The notes under the pieces are model-generated. The model did not search any database and had not been told where the DNA came from. It was given only the letters and a program-made list of their open reading frames with translations. A stretch of DNA of 64,000 nucleotides from Ceratorhiza oryzae-sativae (taxonomy: Eukaryota > Basidiomycota > Agaricomycetes > Cantharellales > Ceratobasidiaceae): the NCBI GenBank assembly GCA_030998015.1, contig JARWMV010000245.1, positions 620,001 through 684,000 of the forward strand, written 5' to 3'. Made by a program: the position numbers and the translations under genes. Positions within the stretch are counted from its first letter, which is position 1. Every line of letters starts with the position of its first letter. Positions 10,951 through 24,215 of the stretch are shown here, piece by piece.

Positions 10951-12530
10951 TTATGAGAACGGGCTGCTAGAAGGTTTTACGTAAACCCTCAGTGTACTAG
11001 CCAACCGGGAGTCCCAATCCACACCACTCCCTGCTCTGAGAAGCTTCCACCCCTCAAGATCCTCGTACCACTTTAATTCCTTCTTAAACCTCTCCGTTGT
11101 CAATTCAACCTCTGTTTGTGGGGGGTAATCTCGCTCTTCTTTGGTCGGCTCACGTTCATTTCGTGCTAGCGAGCGAGCGACGGCCAGTTTACCAGGAAGA
11201 GCTTCGTAGTATTTCTTGCGGGCGTCAGCTATTTCCTTTGGGACCTTGTTGAAGTTCTTGCGGAAATAGGTTTCGTTCGTGAGATCAAAATCCAGATCTC
11301 CACCTTGGGGCCCGACATCTGGAAGGGAGCCCAAATCTGAGTTCAGCTCCTCCTCGAGAGTAGATATGCTCAGGAGCCTGGCTCGGTCAACGTCCGAGTC
11401 TGGAGGGACGAAATCGCGTGTTTGTCCCTCTATCAAGGAGTAGGCTGCCTCGGCTCCTGCACGGGCTCGTTTCCGTTCATTAAAAAAGTCAACAATCATG
11501 TGCGGGATGTATTGGAACCCAAGTAGATTTTTGAACGGCAAGAGTAGCAGGGGTGGTTGTGGAGGAATGAATTGGGGTGGGGAGTCGTCGAAGGTTGCCT
11601 GCGAAGCCCTTGGTTTCTGGGTGGTCACCGGAGGGGTGCTGGATTTGGGAGGGGCAATAATAGACGAATAAAGCGGGGATTTTGGTCCAGAGGGAAGACG
11701 ACTAGGAGGTTCAGGTGTATACGAGCCATCAGGCGCTATGGACAGGCTCGAATCTCCAGAGCTCTCATGCTCGTCGAATGCGCCATCTGATGATAGCCTA
11801 CGTGCAAGAGCTTCCTCCCGGTCCATTGCACCCAAGCTCTCAGTCCATCCGAGGCGAAGCCCATGCATGTACTCTTTTAGTGTATGTCGACCGACGATGA
11901 CGATACCCCCTTGGAGCTCGCGCTCTCGTTGTTGGGCGGGAGTTGTTGCGGTTGGAAGGGGAATGGATGAAGGCGCATCCTGGTGCCGCAAGGGGTGATC
12001 GTTTGGAAGAGCCTCTCGCCTCTGAAGCTTGATTTTCTCTGCGATATTCCTTGCAAGCCCACCGTGTCTATTTCCATTGACCATTTCGAAATCGATCGCG
12101 GCAGCAACAAGGATCGGCTGAATGGAGAGTTATGCGACTTATATGTAATCAAATAGGGCAAAATTACCTTTACATATTTTCGAAAGTACTTCATACTACG
12201 ATTATAGTCGTCGTCTCCGGGCCAACGACAGGCATACACCCGAACCTTGCGAGGCAGCTCTAGGGGACCCAGTTTTTCTTCCGCCCTCCATTGGACCTTT
12301 TGCACATACTCTTGTCGAATTTTCTTGGATTCTCGACGATCATATATGTATAGTGAAGAGAGAGACCCTAGGACAGTCCAAAAAATTAACCAGTTTCGGG
12401 ATGGAAGCTTTGGTCGCTTTTGAAGCCATGATGGAGGTATACCAGTATAGCGAAGTGCGGATGCCGTGCCAGATGGCTTGGTGATCGCATCGGTAAGAGA
12501 GGGCGGATTGGGGACCTCAGATGAAGCCAT
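10951..12530 (-). CDS. TIM54: Mitochondrial inner-membrane translocase subunit TIM54
   Basis: Subunit of the TIM22 carrier-protein insertion complex of the mitochondrial inner membrane. The start at 12530 gives MASSEVPNPPSLTDAI. A proline-rich stretch and one hydrophobic segment (NWLIFWTVLGSLSSLYIYD) follow, then the matrix/intermembrane part with RVYACRWPGDDDYNRSMKYF, a strongly conserved TIM54 motif. One clear intron at about 12.12-12.17 kb joins YFRKYVK to PILVAAAIDFEM. The C-terminal half contains NETYFRKNFNKVPKEIADAR and ends RVYVKPSSSPFS. Length is about 500 residues, as expected. A low-complexity Pro/Ser segment sits in the middle. Confidence 0.92.
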
Positions 12531-13080
12531 AAGCCAAGGAAGGATAGAAAATATGAGCAGCACGTGACTAGTAGGACCCTATACTTCGTGCTCGGATATA
12601 AAACCGGAGGCAAACTGATCATCTTGTTTATAAACACGACGCACAAATTGCCAGCACCTTGCGGTTTTCCGAACTTACAAGCGTGTCGGTCCAGACAATG
12701 CGTCTAGACCAACTAACGGCCCTACAAAAACAATCTATGCTGACTGCTACTCCCTCTGGTTGAGTTGCCATGACGCAAGATCACCTGGTGGTGGCCCACA
12801 TCCGTCCCGTTGAAATTTGTTAGCAGCCTGTACGTCTAGTTCCGAAAAATATCCTTTTATACATTATTCCATCTGGTCGGAGATGATTACTCTGGTAAAC
12901 CGTCAACGCACCCAGCGATGAGGTCTCTTTGACTTCGCAACTACTCGTTGAGGCTTGGGAGCGGATGGGGACTTTTAAGGCGAGGCTGAGACTTTAAACC
13001 CGTTATTTGAACACTCTGGAACACAAGTAGGCTACAGTGCTGATTGCAGGTTTTAATATTACGACAGGCAGTTTACATAA
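12531..13080. other. Intergenic, TIM54 promoter side to HFM1 3' end
   Basis: 550 bases with no convincing ORF. Two TATA-like runs (around 12594 and 12860) are visible. It should hold the TIM54 promoter and the HFM1 terminator; nothing else is recognised. Confidence 0.35.
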
Positions 13081-16000
13081 TTAGAGACCGTTTTCCTCGA
13101 GCCAGGCATTCAGGTCGGCCATTGGGTCAATTTTTACTACTTCTTGTTTTTCTTGGTTCAAGTTATCAGGCTGTAGGCTAGATTGATTTCGATGCAACTC
13201 CGATTAACAAAGACACGTACGCCAAACGCCTGTTTCCGTAGCCTTGGGTGCCCAGGTTTTGGCAGGGTCGGGCCGCAGCTCGTCGGACTTGAAGTAACCC
13301 TTGGAACAACTGCATATTTGAACTTTCCGACAATGTTGCATTCGTCGTCTGGCACAATTTTTACCCCCTCGAATACATCGTCCAAAAAAGCCTTAACATT
13401 ATTCCGATCTTCCAGAGCCTGTGCGGCCTGTAACTCGATATCACCCGTAGGCGGATCGCTCGGTTGCTTGTACTTAGACACCGTTGTGGCGGGCGAGGAT
13501 GGGCGCGAGGATGGCTGGAAAAGCGGTTTACGCTGGAACATCTTGTGAGCCATCTAAGGTAGCTGTGGAGAGATAGAGCTCGCCACCTTATGTACGGGGG
13601 TCACAGGTGTGAGCGAAGCCTCCACTGGGTCTTTCGCAGGCGGTGGTGTGTCTAGATCGATTATTTCCTCAGGACTTGCAGGCGAGTATCTTGAGCGCTT
13701 TTTTGCCGGCTCATCCAACTTGGGTCCTTGGGTGGAACCACCAGCTCTCTTTATTCCCGCATAGGTCATCGAAAGCGGCTTGGAGGGCTGTCCAATTGGT
13801 GGAAATTGCTCAGAAACAGGGAAGAAGATAGATCCGTCCTCGACATCCAGAATTTCTGAAGGGATTTGGGCAGCCCAGGCGTCGATGTCAGAGTTGTCAT
13901 AGCTATCCGGAGACTCAGCTGGAGTATTTCTACTAAACGATATCTTGGAAGGTTCAGGCAATTCGTTGTCTGAAGTTGACGAAACTAAGTCATCCTTTTT
14001 CGAGGTACGAGAGCTGCTAGTCAAGCGGTTGGGGCTTCCATTGCTACGCGGATAATCTTTGGGCCGGGTTAGTGACCCACGTTTGATGCCACTGGTCCCA
14101 TCGTTAGCTCTGTCGTGAAACTTCTCGAGTTGAATCCTGTGTTTTTCGGGAGTAGCTCTTGTTTTTTGTGAGGAATGAGTTGGCGAGCTGAGAGTATGTG
14201 GATCGGTCGACTGATGCGAAGGTTGACTTCGTGCATATTATTCTGATGATCGCATACCTTGGCTTTCGTCCGCCTGGGACTCGAGGGCGGCTTTGCTAAA
14301 CCCTCGCGACAACTGAAAATATAAAATTAGGCTTGTAGTCTATACTTGTAATGAATAATCCTACCATATATGTCTACACACGGTTTTATCTCTGCATTTA
14401 TGTTGACAGCTACGTGTCCAGGTGATCACCAAGGACACATAACGAATCCATCTTACTCACGCATAATTTCCGTTGGACAGCTGACCCTTGGCTTGGGCGG
14501 GGTTTCCTCTAGTCGTGCACAAGGGGTCGGTTTTCGGTCTTGAGTCTAGGTCAGAGGATGAGATACTGTTACTCGGAGTCCAGGCGGCCTCTTGCCCTTT
14601 TCAAACTCGTTCACGCCCAGGTCTTCATTCGAATTAGCACATTGGTGAAGAAGGCTCGGGTACTACGAAATCGCACGTTTGTTAGGTTGAAAGCCCATGG
14701 GCTGAGCTAAATACCTCTGATTCTTTCAGGGGTCTGGTATCGAGGGTCGGAAATAACTTGGCTGATACGCTTGGCTTAAAATCAACGCGTTTCACTATGC
14801 CCGCGAACTTAATTGGCGCAACAATCACAACGATTCTCTGAGATGGCTTGGTCAAAGATAGTGTGACTGAGAACTCTGCTGAGTTGAGTAAAGCTTTGGT
14901 GCTATCTGTAGATTTAGCGACCAACAAACAAGCAAAGAAAAGATTGAGCTAACCTTATCCGCCTAAAGTCGACATATTCATTGTCCGATAGGGTGGTTAG
15001 AATCGATGAACCCCGAATGTCAAGATGTTTGGAAAAGCGGCTTGGTCCTGAGAGAACTTGACTGAAATAGTGACAGAAACAGTAATGTCTACTGTGCCCT
15101 TGCGTGGTTAGTTCTTGTGGAAGTTTCTGTGATAGATATTGCATATTTTGGAAGAGATCGAGCGGCGGAAACCAGATCCGAGCCAAACGGGGGTCGACGA
15201 TTCAAGAGCTGCGATGCCGTCACGTCACCGAGTTATTCCAGATGCGACTAGACCATTTCACCCATACCAATTCGATTCGATTGGGATCTTCAACAGCGAG
15301 TGACTCAATTGCGGCGATCCCGTTCTCGGCGAGTATCTTATAAGAATATTGAGAACCCTAATGAGAAATACGGCTAAACAACGCACCTTATACCTAATTT
15401 TAAACAGCTTTAGGGCTCCAACTGTTAGAATACTGAAAAAAGTACGTACGATTTGTCGCCAATCCCTTCGAATTGCTTCAGCGCAACTGGTCGGTCTTCC
15501 CATACCTTTGCGTTCAGACTTCTCATCCTATGTACGATCATAACCATGGTAATATCAATTCTGGAGCGATGAACGAGTTCCTGAGGTTCGCTTACAGGCT
15601 CGTTCCACTAAGAATTGCGCTGCCGTTCTTCGTAGTCAAAGAAGTATCCACCAAGGCTAGGAAGAAATGTGAATGTTAAAGCCGAAATTAAACCAGTAGC
15701 CGGCCAAACATGCTGTACCGGCAATCATGCGGGGTGCATGTCGCATCACGTTCAGTGCCTCCATATGGGGCTGGGAATTGGATATCTTGAATTCGTTTGC
15801 CATCAGGGGGACACCTCCCAACACTGCCTAAGAGAGCAAAAGTTAACCCAATGATGCGAGGGGTCTCAGTCTCATATTTCACCTGAATCAATAAAAACAC
15901 TTTGTCACTAAATGTTTCTGGCTTCTTCACTGGAAATCGTATGCATTCGTGATCACTGAGCTTCTGATATAGCTATTGTAGAGAGCTTCGGCAATCAGCG

Positions 16001-19000
16001 TCTTCATACTTCGATTGGCGTGAGGATCGATCTCGCCTGTCGCTCTCCGACTCGCAAGAGTGTGTCCTTGAATCTGATGGGGAATGGATGAACTCCAAGG
16101 CGAAAGTAAAAGTGGGTCGGCTTACTCCTCGGCTCCCGAGATAACAAGGAGCTGCGGATGCGAGCCACAGCTATCAAAATGCCCTGACAAAGAAGTCACT
16201 CCGCCTACCAAAGAGCGCATACACACTTCTCGGATGTTTGAAATTTCGATGAATGTTCTCATCTGTTTCGTGTACAGTTATTAATGTCAACACCATAAGC
16301 TATGTGTTTACCGTGGATTGGCGTATACAATACTGGGTCAACCTTCAGCGCCGTGGCTAAGCGAAAAAGCTTAAGTCTTACCCGCTGCCGAGAACGTCAA
16401 TTAGCCAATCACACCAACAATCTCAGATTTGCTTACACTCATGATTTCCCCGAAATCAGTTAGTATAAGTTCACTCCCTTCTTTCCCAGAGTGAATGAGC
16501 TGAGTTTCTTGCAGACTCCGCAGCGAATCGGTCACCAGCGCGTCTATACACTCTTCCCACGATGCCTCATCCGAGATGTCGACCCCAACGTTATAGCGTG
16601 ATGGGTTCTTCTGGATACGCCGAAAGAGGAACGTTTTGCGTAGCCACTGTTTGGCCGTGTCTGTGCTATTGATGGTACCTGCATCCCCATGAGTCGCCTA
16701 ATGAGGCGGGGTGTAGGAGGGCGGATATCTTACCGAGGCCGATTTCAGAATTGATGTGTTCCGTAAGGTTGTGGTGCAGAGTGCTTTCTAAATGGGAACC
16801 TCCGGTTGAAAGTAGGCTATACTTGGTCTCGAGACTTTTTTCACACATGATAATGGCAATACCCTCTCGGTCTAAACAAGGGATGAGCGAATTCTTTCGC
16901 ACTACTCTCGGATATAGGACTGACCGAACTGTGGGCGCCCCTGCATACCGGCGGTGAGCGGGATATCAAGAATCGGGATGTGGATGGAATTTTGCCCACC
17001 GCTCTGCCAAGCATCTGCATGATGTCCTGGGAGCTATACTCAGCCCAGCTAGTACCTGCCCATTGCATAACCCCCTTGACAATCACCGCATGGGCAGCTG
17101 CGATCATGATCATGTTTTAGTATATCCACCTGATGCGGTTATGACGCCCTTACGAAAGTTGACACCCATGGCCAAGGTCTTAAATCAGGAAATCAGAATT
17201 TTGCTTGTTCAGATAGGAGAGAACCCACGGAGGTTGCGACCACTACACTTAACTTGCGTTGAGTAAAAAGCTCTTCCGTAATCCGACGATCGTCTCGGCT
17301 TAAACCAGCATGGTGTACCCCAAGCCCAAGATTCGCCAGAGCTATTGGTACCGATCAATTAGTCAATTAGTTTTAGGTGGAAGATTGAACGTATAACACG
17401 CATACAATGAAGCTGGGGATCAGAAAATTGAACGGCCAACCTATGGAATCAAATTAGGTGAGGCTAGCTGAACATGGGAGTGCTACACGTACCTATTGTG
17501 GATCCTCCACGGAAGGCCTAGTCTTGCATCAGTAGCTTTTCGACATTCATCGGCTAAATGGCTCGCAGTGGTCATAACGCCTAACAGCCTCAGCAACTGG
17601 AGAAACGAGAAAAACTCCCGAAGCTCACCTTTTCGGGTAGGACAAAATACAAGGATCGGTTTCCCAGCCGAGTGCTCCTGGATGATGGGAAATAGCTTAT
17701 AGTCTAAAGCCTTCATGAACTGGAACTGAAGCGGTATTAATGCCATGGGTCACCAAGGAGATAAGGGTATTTACGTCGTTGTGTCCCTTCGGGCGTGGAA
17801 AGCCGTACACATACCGCCTCAGTTTGCACGGTCGAAATTCGTCACCAAACTGATATAATACTATGAAGGCGTTTGTCTGAAATTTCGGCGTATCTCGTAC
17901 CTTGAACATGGCTGTTGACTCTCCGCTTGAGCAGGAGCACAGCCAATCTTTGAGATCCTCTATATTTGGAGCCGTTGCAGAGAGCAAGATAAAGCGGACG
18001 CTGTTTCCGCGCTGCATCATCCTCGAGACGACTACTTCAAGACAACTTCCTCTGGTTGTTTCGCTAACAGTATGAACCTTGCAAATTTCCAATTGGTTAA
18101 CGTAAATAGCTTAGAGGTTTTTAAACTTGCCTCGTCAACCATGAAAAGCTTTATTTGTTGGAGGAAGTTGTTTGAGTCGTTCCTACAGAGATCTTAGTGC
18201 CTTTTTGTTTATCCCGTTCGATCACCGATAATACCAGTTTCGAGTGAGCGAATCCCATTTCTCTGGCTAAATTAATCAGCCAAACCGTCTGGGGCTGATG
18301 GTTCCGCATACATACTGTCGTAATGCTGAAACAAGGTCGTGTTATCAATACGGAACTGAAGTTATTCATGGACCTACATTATTGTGCAATCCTTTGCCTC
18401 TCTCCACGCTTGCCTGCCTGTTGCCATCGTATCGCCAGTCAACTCCACACCTACAGGCAACTTCATCAGTGTATGCACGATAAGTTGGAAGGCAGAGAGC
18501 GTACATCTGATCCCAATGTGTGAAAACTTATTCGACCAGTCCTTGTATCGTTCGGAACAAATAGCCTAGGGTACCTCAAATTGATGAAAATGGAAGTTGG
18601 ATATTTATTACAGCCTCTTACCTTGGTTGGGGCCATGTACACACATTTGTACGGGCAATTTGGGAGGTCACCAGCTGCTTGTAGGAGTTTGATAATCGCA
18701 ATTTCGAAAATCACGGTTTTACCTGCGCCAGTGGGGGCTAGATGGTTCGACGATTATGATAGGCATGGTTCTCGCTCGTCCGTAAAGCAATAGCATACCA
18801 CTGATCACCTAACACCTCATGAGCACAAAATTCTGAACGAGCGTTATCCTTGAAACATACCATATTGGAATCTGTGTTCATGGTCTAGGAAATATCTGTA
18901 AGTAAGGCAAAGAATCTGAAGCACTAGGACCCACGGTGGAAAAACACTGAGACTGCATCGCGTTAAACAGGCCAAACTTGAATATCCCACGGCACCAATC

Positions 19001-19642
19001 GGCTGCAGACAGGACAAGAGTAAACCGATTGCCAAATCCAGAAGAACACCAGAGACTCACGCAATGTAGAAACAGGGACAAGTCCAAGCGGGGCGTTTGA
19101 CGAGATTTTGGAAGAGACATGAGAATATGGCTTTGGCGAGTCAGATGTGCCCGTGTATGCGCCACCCTGAGGCACAAAAACCGGTCAGAAGGCACGAAAC
19201 GTACTTTAGCCTAACAAACTGAGTTTCTCTACGGACCTGGCATTCAGAGCTTTGCACGCCTTCCGAGAATCCGTAGTTTTGGTGACCATACGATCCATTG
19301 TCATCTTCAAGTGCATCCCGTTCGTAGTCGCTGGAATAACGCGAGCCGCCGTGTATATCGAAGCTAAGCATGGGTGGCGTCGCGAGGTATTGGGACTGCC
19401 GAGGGAGCGGCGTCGGAGAGGAGACTGGAGCTACTCAAAAGATAGTATTGATTGCGAACATGAAGTAAAGTGGCTTTCTCGACTTTACCCGTGTCGTCAT
19501 GAAACTCATACTGGGGAGGTGCAAACATTGCATCGCGACTTGAAGTAGAGCGCTGGTATTGGGTAGAGTTCGCGTGGCGGCCGTTGTGCAACGTAGTTGC
19601 GCTGGTCGTCGCCGCAGCAAACGGTCGCGGAGCTCGCTTCAT
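13081..19642 (-). CDS. HFM1: HFM1/MER3-like meiotic DNA helicase
   Basis: Ski2/Brr2-like DNA helicase that stabilises recombination intermediates for meiotic crossovers. Conserved motifs in order: Walker A PTGAGKT with VIFEIAIIKLLQ (18.7 kb); FMVDE joined to VHTVSE across a GC-AG intron (18078..18130), giving the DEVH box; FILLSATAPNIEDLKDW; VHHAGLSRDDRRITEELF; YSSQDIMQMLGRA with GRPQFDREGIAIIMCEKS. A Sec63-like region follows. A C-terminal cysteine finger is split by an intron (CQHKCRDKTVCRHICCREG, 14.3-14.4 kb). After a Ser/Pro-rich tail it ends DLNAWLEENGL. The start at 19642 (MKRAPRPFAAATTSAT) is tentative: the frame is open further upstream to an acceptor-like CTCACAG, so an extra 5' exon is possible. 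Heavily intron-split; individual joins in the tail are less sure. Confidence 0.85.
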
Positions 19643-19780
19643 TCCGGTGGTGGTGGTGGTGGTGGTGGTGGCTGGAGGCGCGTCGCTCGGTTTGTATCTG
19701 TGAGCGTGGACATCAGCGGTTAGTCAGCAGGTCGCACCAATCCGGGAAATTCAAACATCAAAGCTCGATTTATTTGTCGA
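19643..19780. promoter_or_regulatory. Short divergent promoter HFM1/STE23
   Basis: Only 138 bases separate the two outward-reading start codons, so promoter elements are probably shared. No TATA box is evident; the trinucleotide repeat is the only notable element. Confidence 0.4.
19646..19669. repeat. (GGT)8 microsatellite just upstream of the HFM1 start
   Basis: Eight perfect GGT units (ACC on the minus strand), ending 3 bases from the proposed HFM1 ATG. It is either 5' leader or, if HFM1 starts further upstream, a poly-threonine stretch. Confidence 0.9.
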
Positions 19781-22700
19781 ATGCAGCGCCCCATTCTCTG
19801 GAGACGGCTTCGCTCCGGTTGGCCACCACCGGGACTTGTGACTCGGCCTAGATACATCCCTTTCATTATGTCCGCACGCCGCTACATACAACAAGATGCA
19901 ATGGCCGACTGGACTGTGGTCCCTGCAACTGCAAATCTTCCGGGATACCAGGTCTTCACCAAGGACATCAAGAAACCAGAAGTCGACGACCGGGGTTACA
20001 GATGCATTAAATTGGAAAATGGATTAGAAGCACTGCTCATACACGACGCTACTGCAGACAAGAGTGCGGCAAGTCTGGATGTTGAAGTCGGGCACCTCCA
20101 CGATCCCGTATGTTGAGCTTCGGAGATAAGGTGATACACAAATGACACTAACAAACAGGACGATCTTCCCGGCTTGGCACACTTTTGCGAGCATCTCTTG
20201 TTCATGGTAAGTATTTGCGGTGATCTCTTGCGCTACTCTATTCACTCTAAGTCTGGAGGGTACCGAGCAATTTCCGAAGGAGAACGACTACTCGGAGGTT
20301 GGTCGATCATTCGATCTCCCCTTCGGACGCTAAAATTACAGAGTTTGCTAGTATATTACAAGCAACGGCGGACGTTCGAACGCCTACACATCAGCCTACA
20401 ACACCAACTACTATTTTAATGTCTCTGCCAATGCTCTCCCCGGGGCTCTTACAAGATTTGCTGCATTCTTTCACTCTCCCTTGTTTAGCCAGTCCTGTAC
20501 ATCTCGAGAGCTCAACGCTGTGGACTCGGAACACAAGAAGAACCAGCAAAACGACATTTGGCGCTTGCATCAGCTGAACAAATTTCTCCAAGCCTGGCCA
20601 TCCCTGGACGAAATTCGGCTCCGGAAGTCGCGGGAGCCTCACTGCTGTGTCGCTCAAGGAAACTCACCCGGAGCCAGCAATTGAGGGTTCACCCGAGGAC
20701 GTGTCGATATCTCAAGCACCTTCGTCTAGTCTTTCTGCGACGGAGGAGGGCGACGAAAGCGATGGTGGTGCTGCTGGTCGGGAGACCAGGCGCCGTCTGG
20801 TCCAGTGGTGGGAATCACATTATTCTTCTGAGAGGATGAAATTGGTTGTACTCGGGAAAGGTCAGTATAATCCCGAGATCTTCATTGACGTGTCATTTAA
20901 CATCCACCTAGAGTCTTTGGACGAGTTATCCGAAATGGTTGTAGGAGAGTTTTCGGCAGTCAAGAACCGGAACATCGGACGCACGCCACTCATGCTCGAA
21001 GACCCTCGCGGCGCCGAACATAACGGGGTTGGTAAAGTGATTGTACACGCGGTATCACATCGTTGATCCCGGCTGTAGATCATGGTTTATGCAAAAACGG
21101 TCATGGACTTTCGTGCGGTCGAGATATCTTGGTCTTGCGAGTGGCAAGCCCCATATTATCTTTCCAAAGTAAATGATTGTCTTCTAGCGCTCATCCGCGT
21201 CCTCACTAGACGACAATTTGCTAGCCGGCCATGGTTCTAGGTCACTTGCTCGGCCATGAAGGACCTGGATCGATTCATGCATACCTCAAAAATAAGGGGT
21301 GGATTTCCTATCTCTCTGCTGGAATTCATGGCGGTGGTCGAGGGTTTAGCTTCTTCAAGGTGATAATTGTTTTAACAAAGGACGGCATGGGTGAGTCCTC
21401 GCTTAGCATTGCTCGGGTCCGGTAGTCCTTATTAGCACACCCCTCAGATCACTATATGGACGTTTTGCTTACTGTCTACAAGTATGTCGAGTTCCTAAGA
21501 TCTTCCGACATGCCGGCATACATCTATGAGGAGAGTAAATCGATTGCGGAGAGTAGATTCAGATTCGCTGAGAAGCGATCGGCCGACAAATATGTCACGT
21601 CCCTTGCTGAGTGGCTATCGGGTCCATACCCTCACGATCTGGTGCTATGTGCGGAAAGCCTGATGTGGAAGTGGGATGAACCTGCCGTCCGGAAGCTTCT
21701 GGATACACTTTCGGTGGAACGAAGTCGTGTGATGCTAATGGCTAAAGAGGGACTACCTGAGGGTGATTGGCTCAAGGAAAAATGGTACCAGGCCGAGTAC
21801 TGGACTGAGGCGCTTCCGACTAGTCTTATTGAGCAGGTCAGTCAGGTTTCTAACGAGGCTTTTTTTTGTCAGTCTCGCTTATTGCGAGGCCCCAGAGCAA
21901 GAATCTGGGGGATCTCCAAGACCTGTACATCCCGAAGCCAAACGAATTCATCCCCAAGAATTTTGATGTGGTCAAGGAAGAAGTTCAAGAGGTTTGAGTT
22001 TTAGCTTTTTACGTTCTAGAATTGAACTGAAATTCATTGCTGCAGCCTTCTAAAAGGCCTACAAAGCTACTCTCTACTTCACTGTCTGTGTTATGGCACA
22101 AGAAGGACGATCAATTTTGGGTGCCAAAAGCACGTGTGATACTGCGCCTGCAGAATCCGGCCTGCAATGCTACTCCCAGACATAGCTTACTGTCAAGGTC
22201 AAGTGAGATGCAATTGCATTTAGACTCCCCTGACCGTCATGTTCTAGGCTTTTCACCGATCTGGTCAAAGATGCACTGGCAGAATTCACCTACGATGCAG
22301 AGCTAGCAGGCATGAAATATTCGATCGCCAATGATGGAGGCTCTATTTGCATTGGATCTGAGGGCTACAATGACAAGCTCCCCGTCCTGCTCCACCATGT
22401 GCTAGAAAAGGTGAAGGGTATCAGGATTACACAGGATCGAGTTACCGTCGTCGCGGAACAGGTGCGTGCTCTAACCCTGTAATCAGCTGAGTTACAAAAC
22501 GCACCAACTGAATCCATGCTTGCGCCTAGCTGCGTCAAGAAATAGAGAACTTTTATTTGGATCAACCATATTCGCTCTCCGACTACTACACAGCGTATCT
22601 TCTCAGAGAAACATCTTGGACGCCGAAGGAGAGACTAGCAGAACTAGATTGTGAGTGTATGCACAGTATTTGGTGTTGGCAGCCCAACTCTTCGGCCAAA

Positions 22701-23959
22701 TAGATGTATCAGTTGATGATATCCATCGGCACGCTCAAGATATTTTGTCTCGAACACACGTCACGACTCTCGTGCATGGTAATGTTAAGCCAGAAGTAAG
22801 CTTGACTACTGCAGCTGGCTCTTAGACTCATCGTGAAGCCTCCTCTAGGAAGCATTACAAATAAACCAGTCTGTAGAAACCATCCTGGGCGCTCGGCCGA
22901 TTTCTGCCGGAGAACGAACCCTACCTCGATCCTTGCTGTTGCCACCTGGTGAGCATCTCTACATGCCACATTTGATTGATTTGATTATATTATATTAGCC
23001 TGCAATTACGTTTGGGAGGACGTTGTACCTAACAAAGATGATCTGAACTCCAGTATCACCTATTATGTCGAAGTTGGCGAGTCCACAAACCCTAGGCTGC
23101 GAGCAGTCCTGTCGCTTTTCGGGCAGATGGTCAACGAGCCCGCATTCAATCGGCTTCGGACGAAGGAGCAGTTGGGCTATACCGTAGCATCTGGGGTCTG
23201 GCTCTCTGGGGGTTCAGCCGGCTGGCGAGTCGTCATACAGAGCGAGCGCAAACCACGTTATCTGGAGGCACGCATCAACAACTTCCTCGATTTATTCAGG
23301 GAGACGTTGTCCACGATGACAGATTCGGAGTTTGAGCGTCAGCGAGAATCCTACGCGCAGAAGCGACTCGAGAAAGTGAAGAACCTTGGAGAGGAGGCGT
23401 CCCGATTTTGGACCCATATCGACTCAGGATACGAAGATTTTCTTCGCCGTAAGCTTCGTCTATTTGAAACGTGCCTGCGTCTCACAGTCGACGTATTACA
23501 GGGGAGACCGATGCTCGCAACATTAGGCAGCTCCAGCGCCAAGATATCATATCATTCTTTAACGACTATATCCACCACTCCTCCCCAAGCCGTCGAAAAC
23601 TATCAGTGCATCTTACCTCTCAAAAGGAATCACCTAGGAAGTTCTCGGTTAAGGCTTCCGAAGCGCTACTGCAAGTTTTGAAGCAGGAAGGGGTGCCCGT
23701 GGAAGAGGTTCAGTACCGACAGCTCAGTGCGGCCCAACCCCCAGTAGCGTCAGTCGTCGAGTTCTGGACAAAGCAACTCAAAAGTCATAAATCGGCTTCT
23801 TCTATCATCGCACGTATCCCAGAGATCTCCGGTCAACACCCCACGGATGAGGGAGAAGTGGAGGTTGGTTTCCCCGAAGGCGCAACTCTCATACAGAACA
23901 TTGCTATGTTTAAAGCAAGCTTGACTGCATCCAAGGCCCCGGTCCCCGTTGCACTATGA
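19781..23959 (+). CDS. STE23: STE23/insulin-degrading enzyme family M16 metallopeptidase, apparent frameshift
   Basis: Zinc metalloprotease of the inverzincin family that degrades short peptides; yeast Ste23 and Axl1 process a-factor. The zinc motif is GLAHFCEHLLFM (HxxEH) across an intron, followed by YITSNGGRSNAYTSAYNTNY and the distal Glu region RELNAVDSEHKKN. Later motifs are LLGHEGPGSIHAYLKNKGW, KPNEFIPKNFDVV, NRLRTKEQLGYTVASGVW and the ending FKASLTASKAPVPVAL. About 1,100 residues with many introns. The first ATG (19781) adds an arginine-rich, acid-free N-terminus; ATGs at 19868 and MADW would give shorter forms. Oddity: at about 20583-20592 the frame changes between HQLNKF and KPGHPWTKFGSGS with no possible intron (no GT nearby), so a 2-base loss or 1-base gain breaks the frame as sequenced. 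Confidence 0.88.
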
Positions 23960-24215
23960 AAAAATGTCTGAATTTAAATAATCACCCAACGTACATACGC
24001 TGCATGCCGTTCTATCTTTCGCTACTTCGTTATATGCGTCAATTGTCTTTGTTTGGTGTACAGAAAAGCCTAGAAAGTTTCGTCGTGTATAAATCCATTT
24101 CATCAGCTCCCACGCCCCCCATTCTGCTTGAGACTTTCACGGTGAGAGCTCGTCATATCCGACTTGAAAATCGCTTGCCTCGACTGGCATCTCATTCCTA
24201 TTACGCACAGTCGAA

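Noticed and set aside
1114..19642. RPA1, CKS1, RAD53-like kinase and HFM1 as a functional DNA-damage/cell-cycle cluster
   Set aside because: They are interspersed with unrelated genes on both strands; chance linkage is the simpler reading without synteny data.
19597..19851. Plus-strand ORF with a run of tryptophans
   Set aside because: It is only the GGT repeat read in one frame, with no start context or homology.
20318..20380. Apparent 11-bp insertion or frameshift in STE23 after YSE
   Set aside because: Using the later acceptor TTTGCTAG gives YSE-YITSNGGRSNAY in frame, so it is normal splicing.
21836..21900. Apparent frame change in STE23 before the KNLGDLQDLY segment
   Set aside because: Acceptor GGCCCCAG joins LIEQ to SKNLGDL in frame; no lesion.
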